A stretch of 64,000 nucleotides of DNA. Source: Symbiodinium natans (taxonomy: Eukaryota > Sar > Dinophyceae > Suessiales > Symbiodiniaceae). The notes under the pieces were generated by a model. That model was not told where the DNA came from, searched no databases, and was given only the letters and a program-made list of their open reading frames with translations. The position numbers and the translations under genes are program-made. The stretch lies in the NCBI GenBank assembly GCA_905221605.1, contig CAJNDS010002146.1, positions 374,001 to 438,000 on the forward strand. The letters run 5' to 3'. Of this stretch, positions 1 through 10,623 are shown one piece after another. Position 1 is the stretch's first letter. Each line of letters begins with the position of its first letter.

Positions 1-3000
1 AAGCAGCACTTCTGAAGGAGCTTTGAAAGGGACTGCCCGGACAAGTTTTGCTGGCGCCGTGAGGGGCCCAAGACCACCGGCCAAGCCTTTGTGGAAACCT
101 TGAGCCTCCCCAAACTCTCCCGGCCGACCAGACGCGCACGAAATGCGTCACAGCGTCCATTCCAGCTTTTGTCAGGCAAGAAACTAGGCGGGCCAATGAT
201 GCCTCATGGGTCTGTTGCATTGGCGCACACATTCCTTCCGTTGAATCAAGAGTAAAAAACTCTGCAATGGGATCTAGAGCGGGAGCACAGTCGAACTGTG
301 GCACAAGCCGAACCTCGGCTTTTGTGGCCCATGCTGTCAAGTGAAGGTTCATCAGCGGGCCGTTTGAGCTTAATCCTTTGTATCGGAGGGGTTTGAAGGA
401 GCTATACGTGGCGGGGCTGGGGGAGGCCCCGTCCTAGCCTTAGCCTTCAAGTTTCCCTTTCGGCCCCGTGTGAGTGTGATGCTCATTTCGTCGGTTTCGC
501 GCTGTCAACATCATTCAACATCCCAACATCGCAAGTTTCGTCTTGGCTCGGCTCTCAGGTCGCGAGCATAACATCGCAAACATCGCAAACATCGCAAGAC
601 CCTGATGATAACGATCACGACGCTGTGAGGAGCTGGGAGCCATTTTGGCCAACGCGTCGCCTTCCTGGCAGGAGCTCCTGGCGGGCTCAGCTTGGAGCCT
701 AGCTTCGCCTCGCCTTCGTCTCAGTCAGCTTCCTCAGCCGCTGCTCGTTCTTCATTTTGATATCTCTCTTTTCGCTCGGAGGAAGCTCTGGGCGGGCCAG
801 ATGGGCTCCTGGCCGAGGAACTGAAGGTGGGAGGCAGCCGCAAAAAGTTTCGGCCTGCCTTTGGTTGGATGCCAGGCGCTGGTCCCTGCGACAACTGCAG
901 GCTGGGCCGGGACAAGGACCCTCAAGGACCCTTGCTTGCCTTGCATATTTGCAACTTGGAAGCTTGGAAGGTGAGGCGAATCTACCAGCGCCTGTGCGGA
1001 GCTTGCATACTTACGTACAGAAGGGTTCTATTTTTTCCATGTTTTTCCTTTGAGCTTTGCCAGGTTGGAGCATGAAGCCAGGGTCTTCCTTCGCGAGAGC
1101 AAATCGAAGAGGCATCTCGTCGGCGACATGGGCCATGGATGGTCATGAAGACAAAGACTCAAAGAACAAGGGGCAGGGGGCACTGCTTCTCACGGAAGGG
1201 AGGCTACGTTGCACGTTGATCATGTTGTGCGGGCTTTGGCTTGGCTTGGACAACTTGGAAGAATGTCGACAAGCAATCAACAATGGCTCACCAAGTCCAA
1301 GTCGTGCGCAGCAAGAAGCCCATGTTTGTCGGTGCTGAGTAGCCTACACGTCTAATTTTGCCTCTGCAATATATGCTGCGTTGCATCACTTCCAACATGA
1401 GTGCGAAACTAGACAAAGCACGATGGCATCAACACAACTCAATAAAAAAGTACCTTCATCCGTTCGCCACAACAGTCGCAGAATGCAATGCGAAGTGTTC
1501 GAAGTTCTGTTTCGAGGTACCTGTCCATAATCAGCTCGTCGACTGACGCCTGCATCATCATGACGGTATCTCCGACATGGTTGACCCAGGTTGGTTGGAA
1601 AGACGGGGTAGAGGTCGGAATGGGTGACCATCACTGCAGCCCTCTGTAGAAGTTTATGTATATTTTACGTATTTGCTGTGCAAAGCTGGGAAGTGCTGTG
1701 CAAGATTATTGTTTTGCTTTCTTCTTGCGGAGTGTGCCGAGAGTGTGCCTTAAGGAGCTGCCCGTCTCCCTTTTCGTTTGCTGCGTTCTTGGCAAAGGCG
1801 CTTCCCAAGAGTTCTTTTCACTCCAGTTAGGAATGTGCCGGGCCGGACGTTGCCTGTGCCGCGGATTCGTGTGCTTGGAGGCCTCTCCGACGCCTGCAGC
1901 TCTTTCAGCACAGAGGCCGGCGCAGAGCTGCAATTTCCCGCATCTGCTGCTTATCTTCCCGGAGGTCTCGGAAGAGACGGAGGCTTCGTCGTTTTCTTCG
2001 CAGTTGTCCAAATCAAGGCCTGGTTGTTGGAAAGGTGACTTTGACCACTTGACAGTAGGGCACGATGTGTCCACAATGGTATACAAGATTGTAGGCAAGG
2101 TCATGTGGCCCCCTTTCTTGGCGAGGCTGGCTGAACTCGAAGGTGAGAATCTGGAATTCGGCCTAGCGCACGAGGTGTGGGATCTCGGGGGACTGGTTGA
2201 GCTGCAGAAAAAGCACAGAGTCAAAGTCAGCGCGCTAGAAGGTGAGAGGCATGGCACATCATGGCATGTGGCCGCACAATGCAACGTACCTCAGCGTGCC
2301 AAACGTTGATTCTTCCTCAGGGAGTCCCGTCCTGTGGCCGCTTCCTGGGCTCCCGGAGGACCCCTGTGTTTTGAGAATCGAAGAGCATCGGCAGCTTTTC
2401 TGTTTTTCTGCAGCTGTGATATAAAGATTAGAGAATCTTATGGGACATGTGGAAATTCTTCTTCAATGTGGAGACTTGAGAGGCGCTGGACAGATGTGGA
2501 GCTTTGTTGCTCCAGCCGCAGCTTCGGCAGGCGTGAGCGCTGGAGCGCCATGGTCGCAAGTTGTCGGAAGATGTCCCTTCGAAGCCGTTTTTTTGCGAAG
2601 ATGACCTGTGCAGCTTCAGGCCGAGGTCCAGGTGCTTCCTTGCAGCACCAATCCAGTGGTTTGTGGCTCTACGTGGACCCGCGCAGTCCGAACAAGGCAA
2701 GGAACTTTGAACAAGCTTGTCTCATTGGTAGTCCGTCGTTGTGTACGAAACGGAATGGCGAGAATGGTGAGAAGCTGCTGAGCAGGTCACCTTGAGCTCA
2801 CAAGAGCACAGTGCTTGGGAGGCTTGGACGGGGGTAGTCACCCAGTCACCGGACATTTGCTTTGCGGCCTTTGGCCTTTGCCTTTCAGAAGCCTTTCGCC
2901 ATCTTTCGCCTACCGGACATTGCCATGCTAACCCTGCATATTAGCCATGCTGCAACTGCAGTTCTTCCTTCTCTCAATGCATAACCCACTAGCAAACCCG

Positions 3001-4880
3001 AACATCCAACGAACATTGCAATTTCTGCGGTGGCACTTCTTTTCACTCCGCCTTGTCTCTTTTTTAGTTGAGAATACCGTGCGAGGTCTTGCCTGCCACT
3101 TGATGCTTGGAGGACACTGTTGGCATGTGAGCGGATGGGTGTAGGTGTGGGTGATACGCCCTCTTTCGATCCTGCTTCTTAGTTGGTTTATAGAGCATGA
3201 GTTGACGCCATTCCAGGCAAATGCTGCTTGCACTTGTTGGCAACATGTTCTGCGCGCCAGGTACAGGATGAAGGGAGACAGCATTTGAATATGGCCGAAG
3301 GCCGGATAATGTGCGGGCGCAGCTGACAGCTGCATGTACAGATGTCTCTGGGTGCGCAGAGCCAGGGTGACAACGATGTCTACAGATGGTGAGCACACAC
3401 ATGAGAGCACCAACTGGCCAATCGCAGTGTGATCCTTGCCGACAATTCGGAAGACATCGGTGTCGAAGAGCCCACGACCAGTCCCAAGTCTTGTAGCCTT
3501 GGGTCAGTCCTTGCAGACGGCTGCTATACATTACCTGGTACCGAACATGTACCTTTCATGTTTTCCCCGCACTCTGCTTCGCTTTGCTTCGCTTTGAAGC
3601 CAAGGAGGAATCTGTACCTCCGAGATCCTCCGAGAATTCGTTTAGCTGCAGTTTGACATTCGGCTGCATGCAGAAGCTTTGGGCAGGTGTCTCAATATGC
3701 TCTGGCCGTGTGTGAAGGCTATGACCTTGCGAACTACAAGCGTTGTTGTGTTTTCGGCCGGTGATATGGCCAGCAATGGGTCCTTTTCCAACCAATAGGC
3801 GCCGTCAACGTCTGGGGGCGGCTTTGAAATTTGCTGCATTGCTGCGTGCCGCGTGTACACGTGATGGCGTGTATGCCATGCATGCCTGCCGGGTACTTCC
3901 AAAGCCTGCATAGCTGAAATGTGATCCACGCATCCGGAACGAAGTGCCCAGGACCTCAGACATGCACCGACCTTGGGATGTAGAGTATGCGACCACTGCT
4001 TCGCTAAAGCAGTGTACAAGCCAAGCCGACCGCAGTGCAATGTCCGGCCCAGTCGACGGCGAGAGTTGTAAAACAAGCGCTTGTTTCCTCTTTTTTTCCC
4101 CTGTTCTTCTTTTTTCTCAGCTTGTGGGAGTGGAGACTGGCAGTTGAGTTTTCAGTGGCCCGCATGACGACGCAGTCTGTAGAGAGAGTGCGTACCTCTC
4201 AAGACGCACATTCTCTCCCAGGTCTTGGCAGCTCATGGTGAGGCTGAAGCCCTTAGTCCTGCCTCTCCCAAATCTTGGCAAGTTCTGGAAGCCCTTAGTC
4301 TTTAGCAACTTGTTAAGCGTGAACAACATCGTGACTCCCAGCTTTCTCCGTGTTTGGGGACGGTCATGGCTCTCACATTGGATGGTGGCCTTCCTGTCTT
4401 TCTGCCGGGATCCGAGCAGATTCCAAGCACGGTGTCGCAGCATTCTCCACTTTGATGTTTTTCTAGACAAGGTCGAGCCGTTGGCCCTGCAACCTTCAAG
4501 CAGGAGGAAGCCCCAGCTTGTCCAGGCCTAGCACCGGCAGACTTCAAGCAGACATAAGCAGACTGCATGCCCCAACATTCTGTGACGTTCTGGTTTGGAG
4601 GTGGCATGCCTTGTTCCCCTTGGCAACCAGCAGTTGTGGATGGAACGCTTTGAGCTTGTCAGCATCGTGGCTGATGTTATTTCGGCTTGTTGCCATGACC
4701 ACTCATGGAACCGTTTCATAACAAGGCACGGTGTGCGGATTTGAAGCACAGGTCCTGCTCATGGCCATACCGCGTGTCCCGCGATCGCACAACGGACGAG
4801 CGAGGTGCTTCGCGAGGCAGATCGTGCCATGTCAAGTTGCCACATGCTGCCACTCGTGAGAGCAGTCCCGGAACTAGTGC
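1..4880. other. No confidently identified gene
   Basis: Both strands hold only short open frames without family motifs. The best coding-like stretch is about 2041-2260 on the + strand (MWPPFLARLAELEGENLEFG and beyond), which is open and not low in complexity but is not recognised. A short tandem (catcgcaaa) lies at 565-598. A 12-base match to the core of the dinoflagellate spliced leader (AGCCATTTTGGC) lies at 638-649. The stretch could hold 5' exons of the helical-repeat gene that follows, but I could not link any. Confidence 0.4.
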
Positions 4881-4899
4881 AACTTGGTGCAACATGGTG

Positions 4900-7800
4900 C
4901 AACTTGAACCCTTGACTCATTCCTCCCCGATTCCTGCAGAGGCGTTCTCGAAGTTCTCGACGTCAGCGGGGCACCGCTCTTCAGCTCAGTCAGGACATCG
5001 GACGGCTTGCTGAACCTGAAGACATCCTGGCATCTTGCATCAATGGTAGCTGTGGCATGGTGCTGAAGAGTTAGTTGGTTGAAGGGTTGCGTCTTTTCTT
5101 GCATCGAGCTCCTGCCATGACATGAAGAAGCTGACTTGTCTAGCGCAGGCATTCGTTAAAGATCATTTGCACGAGTTCAGCTTCGTCCATGCGGTGTCTT
5201 GCTTCAGCCGCCTGGGGCGCACACGTGGCTCGATTTGAGAAAGTTTTTGAAGATCACCACAAGAACCACAGTAGCCTTTACAGTTATGAACTTGGGGCCG
5301 TAGCGGCGGCAATTATGGCAACTATCGCAAGGATACCGAAAGCGGCATCCGAGCAGCTTGACCACTTCAGAGCCTTTCCAGAGCCTCGTGGCTGCTCTTG
5401 CGCCTTGGAAAGCGACGCAGTCTGTTTTGCAATTGCCTTGCATCAGTTGGACTTCATATTGTGCTGCTTACCCCAGGAATTTTTTGGTGAAAGGGGCGAG
5501 ATGGATGCAGAAGCATTGCGAGCCACCCTGGTAGCGGCTGTTTACCTGGTGCCCTGACGACAGATAACATGCCCTCGCTTTCGCTTCCCCATGGCAGCCT
5601 CCGGGAATCCTTTCTGAGGCGGATGGAGACACTTGCGTGAGGCCCATGGCCTCGAAATGTGCTACAGCATTGCTCGCCCAACTTCAGGTCTGGGCCTCAG
5701 GGAGGGCCTTTGCAGTGCACTTGGGGTGCCTCGCAGAGCCTGTGAAGCGAACTAAATGCAAGAGCTGGGGTTTGGCACCACAGGCTTCCGAAGTTTGTGG
5801 AGTTCTTCTACTTGGGAGTTCCAACACCAAGAAGAATCATGAATAGCTGAGGCAGCAAGCTTGCAAGAGCTGGCAAACAGTGCTTGGGCTCTGGCCAAGC
5901 TTGGACAGCGTGACGACCGTCTGCTGCAGGGTTCCTTGTATAGTATAGTACACAATACAATACAACATAGTACACAGCTTCTCGCGCAGGCATCTCCGGA
6001 GAGGTGCTTCGACGAGCTCAGCTTGGAGAGGCACATCCCTTGCCAAACCTCGTGACTTTGTATGCCTCTTAACCTGCCTAGTTCCATTCCGAAGGCAATG
6101 AATGTTCGGGACATTCAGAGACCCGGAAAGCATTTGTCAATGTGCCGTGATGTCCATACCTGTGCTTGCCGCATGTGGGCCCCAAAAAGGGACCGTAATT
6201 TAGAGAACTACACATCTCTGCTGCAAGGAAGTTGGCTTGGGCATTGGCAGCTTTCGATGTCGAGGATTTGGCACTGTTGCGCTGTCTCAGTGCTGAAGTG
6301 CAGATGCACGGCAACGATACCTGCTTGCATAGAATGGAACCCCAGGATGTCTCGCGACGCCTTCCAGCAAGTTGAGGTGTGGTCTCGTGGTGTTCGTTGT
6401 GCCGAGGACTTGTCAGCAGTGGATGCCAGTGTCATAGCCTCCTCGTTTGCACGGCTTGGTGCGCGCCCTGGTTAGTTTAGAGCTGAATTTGCCAACTGAG
6501 CACCTCACTTGCTGCTACCGTGTGTACGCAGCTCATGGCGCAATAGACACAGGCAACATTGCAATTCCCGGGAAGCTTCGCACTTTCATGAATGACATTC
6601 CACACTTTCAACAGCATGTAAGATGCATAAGCAAAGCTAAGAGGCATAGGTACATATGTATATATATATGTGTATATATATATATATGCATAAGCATCAA
6701 AAATGATTCAAGGAGATTTCAGATTTTGCGTGCTTGGAGCTGGATCACATGCTGGAGCAAGCGCTGGTGCAAGCCGCAGAGCCGTAAGTCGTCCTTCCGA
6801 TAGCCGCACAAGTAGCAGGAGTTGAACAAGGAATATTCAGAGGAATGTTTATTCCAAACCAGGGCATCTCGAGATGTAAGTTACACTAAGCTGATATTGC
6901 CATTCCTGTTGGTTAATGATGATGCATGGCAAAGCTTTGCCAAGAATCAGAAACACATCGCTCCTGATAGACTCAAGGGAAAATCATGGAACCCTTTCTC
7001 AGCACAGATTCGGACAACAAAGGTTCCAAGAGCGGAAAGTTTCAGCAACTGCAGAAGTTGTGTATTTCCTTATATAGCTGCTGATGCAATGTTTCGAGCC
7101 GAGGCGTGGCCGATTCTGGACTTTTCCGAGTCCTTTCCCAACAAGTGCAGGATCGCCTTCTTGCTGACCTCAACACCGGGGGCATGGCCAAGGTTGCCTA
7201 CTCCTTTGCAGGTGTGCCGCAAAGCAGATGTTTAGCAATCTCGAGTGTTGACCGTAGAGAGATTCGATGAATGCTTTTGGAAACCGAGTGTTGGGCCATG
7301 CCACCGACGAGCCTCGACTGTTCCGAGCTTTGGCTGCCGAGTCAACCAGGCTCTCCAGGTTTCACCACGTCAAGCCGTTTCTTAAGCGCTACCCCGAGTT
7401 CCTCATCCATGACTTGACGCGAGCAGGAGAATTGCCCTTGTCGGTGCCCAGGCCGAAGCACTGCTGATCTTGTGACAAGGCTTCGCTTCTCTGCATTCCT
7501 GAAAGATGCACTGGAAGGACCTGGCGAACATGATGCAAGCTCTGGTCTGGTGCAAAGCTGCCGAGGCAATTTCGGCGAGCTCCGAGGTCGGCCTTGTAAG
7601 TTTTTGGACACTCTGGTGACGGTCCGGTGCTGGTCCGGTTTTGTGTATAGATATCGCTGCTACCGCCAGGTTCAGCGATTTCTTGTGGTGGCTTCCAGGA
7701 GGCGCACGGCTTTGACTCAGCAAGCCATGAATCTGCAGTCCTTGCAAGGAGCGGCCTAGGACGACCTCCCTAGTATGTACAAGACGAGCCTTCTTGACGT

Positions 7801-9022
7801 CGCCAAGTGCGATGGCGCTAGAGTCGCTAGAGCTGCCTGCGCAACAGCGGGCGCTCAGTTTGTTGACTGTCCAGGTGCGTCGAGCTGTGCCGTGCCCAGC
7901 AGGTCTTTGTTTTCTTCTAGCGCATGTGATGCATGTGATGCGCGAGCAGAATGGGCTGTGGGGTTTCCCTCCTCATGTTGAGGTGCAAATGTGCAATTCC
8001 GAAGGACTTATGCTGCTTCGCATGGTCATTCGCATCGTGCCTCGTCAGACCTCTCGCCATGTTTGTGCAGTTCCGATGCTTGGAACTCAAAGGCATGCGC
8101 CATCTCAGGTTGGGAAAGCACTATGACATCGTGCTCCCAGCCGTCGCAGAAGCTTCCGTCCACCGAATTCCTGATTTCAATCCACGGTTTCTGTGCCTCG
8201 ACTCGATTGCTTTGGAGATTTTGCAGAGCAAACTGGTGCTGATGCTGGAGCTCTTCCACTTCTCAGCTTCATTCACACATTCGTTATGCATGCAGCCTGT
8301 TGCTTTCAGCCGAAGCTCAAGTGCGATTTATGAAGCACTTGGACGGTCGAACTGCCGTTGAAGTAGACTTAAGGTGTGGTCAATTGGCCTGGGCGTTCGC
8401 AGCTAAAGGTCCCCGCCGTCCGACGAACGCTTTCTGTTTGATGCCAGTTTTGTGATGTGCTCGTTCTGTTCGGCACATTGCTTGGAGGCATTTCGAACGG
8501 CCCATTGTTCGGTGCCATTGCAGATGCTGCTTCGGACGAGAAGTGCTCCTTGTCTACTGGAAGAAAGAACAAGGTGCTGTATTTGTGTGCTGACCATAGT
8601 GGACAATGCTGATGACAAGGTTGGTATGCCCCGCGAGACATATCGAATCTGGCATGGTGCTCGCCTTAGAAACGATGTCGGTGAGAATGCATTTGGAATG
8701 TCTTAAGGTCTTTCGCGATGCTTGGACGCCGACACTTTTCGTTGTTCGACTCTTTGTGCGGCCGAGCATTGCATGCCCTGGAGCAGTTCAACAGCCAGGA
8801 GTGCGCTCGTGTTGCACAAAGATGAGAGGTATTTTCAGGATCAGTGGTTGTAAAGAAGTACAACATGCAGGACCTGGCCAATATGCTGTGGGCCTACTCT
8901 CATTTGGGCAGCTGGTCATCAATAGCTTAGCTCAAGATGACCGCTTGTTCTTCACAGGCACTGGCAATCCACACAGCAGAGATCTGCAGAGCTGCCTGAA
9001 TGTCGCAGATGTGGACGAGTGA
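4900..9022 (+). CDS. OPR/HPR-type helical-repeat protein, probable organelle RNA-binding factor (multi-exon)
   Basis: Several separate open stretches on the same strand carry the LANxxWAxxxLG helix of octotricopeptide/heptatricopeptide (FASTK-like) repeats: LQELANSAWALAKLG at 5859-5930, RKLAWALAAFDVEDLALLR at 6223-6300, WKDLANMMQALVWCKAAEA at 7510-7570 and MQDLANMLWAYSHLG at 8865-8911. DEPRLFRALAAESTRLSRF near 7306-7362 is the helix that usually follows. Proteins of this kind in dinoflagellates and apicomplexans bind RNA in plastid or mitochondrion and often end in a RAP domain; I did not find a RAP domain here. Coding stretches are separated by frame changes and stops, as expected of many short exons. 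The 5' end is uncertain: 4990-5060 (LKTSWHLASMVAVAW) and 5189-5557 are plausible earlier exons. The family call rests on repeat motifs only, and no start codon or transit peptide can be assigned. Confidence 0.65.
6649..6688. repeat. TA/TG-rich microsatellite
   Basis: A run of alternating tatata with tgtg interruptions inside the helical-repeat gene, most likely in an intron. Confidence 0.8.
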
Positions 9023-9579
9023 ATGGATACACGAGCTCTGAGGCATCAGAGCACCTGTGCTCTTCTCGGCCGCAGAAGCGCGGGTGAAAGAAACGATGTG
9101 CGGGCACAGCCTTCAGGACTGTATCTGATTGCGTGCCTGCGATGTTGAGGTCGGTCATTGTAGGTGTTTATTTGATGTTATTGGTCCCGAGCACGGTGCG
9201 GTGAGGGTGCTCAGACCTTGATGGCCTTTTATTGTTCCCAGTAGCTTGTTTCGCATGGTGAGGAGTTGGACGGTTGTCCCTGTCGGGAGTGCCATGATAT
9301 CATATCCACGTTTCTGGCATGTGCAAACACCTTTGCAAGGTCCAAGGGTTCTTGCTCATGGAACCTCGTAAACGATAGGCACCTCTTGATATGAACCGAC
9401 TCAGCATCCGTGTGCAAAAAAGGAGCTCTCGAGTATCGCTTGGGCTTATGACGCCGCGGATATGATGAGCTCTCAGCTTTTCGAAGCGATAGAGCATGAG
9501 TTCGCAAGAAGGCCTGCCTTGCAGAACGCATGAACGCTACGATGTGTGGCATGTCAATCACAAGCACATGCCAGGCTGC

Positions 9580-9810
9580 GTCTTGGGCCTGGCAAAGAAG
9601 CGGCCGCGCAACGAGCCCGTGATGTGAAAGCACTTTTGAGACAGTTGAGGCCGTACTTGAAAAATTGTCGCTTCGTGCAACGCAAGATAGCCAGCACACC
9701 ATACCGGGCGGCTTTCATGTTCGCCAGGTCCGCGGGCCCCGTGCGAAGGGAGACAGAAAAGCGCGCAGAGGCAGAGCTTCGACAGATGCTCGGATGCAGT
9801 GCTGTTGCGA
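9580..9810 (+). CDS. Unrecognised basic coding-like exon
   Basis: An open stretch rich in Arg, Lys and Ala follows a possible acceptor (ccag near 9570). It includes RDVKALLRQLRPYLKNCRF and RRETEKRAEAELRQMLG, which look helical and amphipathic. I do not recognise it. It could be a C-terminal exon of the preceding helical-repeat gene or a small separate gene. The reverse strand is also open across most of it, so composition alone could explain it. Confidence 0.25.
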
Positions 9811-9959
9811 TCAGCCTAAAGATGCTTAAAGTCCAAAAGCATGTACCTCGGAGCTTTAGTCTCTTCGCCCATGCATGTCTTAGTGGGATCTTTATGCAAC
9901 GGCTGATGTTTGCTTTGGGGCAGTGTCTTTGACTCTCCGCCGTCGCGTGGGATGGCACG

Positions 9960-10600
9960 AATCACACCAGGTTAGGCAACATCCAGGATGTGGTCCTGCC
10001 GGTTGAGCACCCGAGTGAAAGCACCTTGATGCAAAGTTGCGTTGAGTCTCCGTCTGTTTTTTTGGTGCTTGGCTCCCGCATTTGGATCCGAAGCGTCGGT
10101 ATTTACGGTTCCCTTTTGCTTTGAAACCCTCAACCTGAAGTTTGGAATCCACCTCCCGAGCCTGAGCACAGTGCAGGCCCTCGCCCCAAATCGACTTTCG
10201 CAGCTCCCCAAGCTTAAACCCTGCCACAAGACCGTCTCCCCCCAAGCCGTAAATTCGAACATATGGGCCCATCCCCAATATGGCCTGCTTCCCAACATTC
10301 AAGCCCGCAGTGCCAGAGAACTTCTCTTTTTTCCCTAATTTCCCTCACGCAGAGTACATCAGAGTACCAGTCCCGCAACGCAGGGCGCGCGTGGAGTTTT
10401 TGTCAGTGCTGAGGAGGCTTCAGTGTGGGCTCTGAAGAGATGCCGCGTGGCTTCCTCAGAGCTGCGACCTGCTGCGAGCGTGGCAGCATGAGGATGGTAA
10501 CTGCATGCAACTGCCTGTCTGAAGTGAGTGGACCATGATCAGCCCAACTTGAGAGCCAGCATTCGGCAACGCTGTTGTGGCAGATGCCTGCCCACGGGCA
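9960..10600. other. Intergenic stretch, no gene seen
   Basis: Open frames exist on both strands over 9972-10338, but none has a recognisable motif and the translations look like non-coding sequence. It may hold the 5' exon of the pseudouridine synthase. Confidence 0.35.
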
Positions 10601-10623
10601 AACAGACAAGCTCCGTTCTCAGG

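Noticed and set aside
1706-2284. 192-codon reverse-strand frame
   Set aside because: No motif; it mirrors an open forward frame, so composition explains both.
4876-4910. Repeated gtgcaac units
   Set aside because: Three short copies only; too short to be a CRISPR-like or satellite array.
5189-9130. Search for a RAP domain at the end of the OPR/HPR gene
   Set aside because: No stretch with the expected aromatic and acidic RAP pattern was seen; the gene is called on repeats only.
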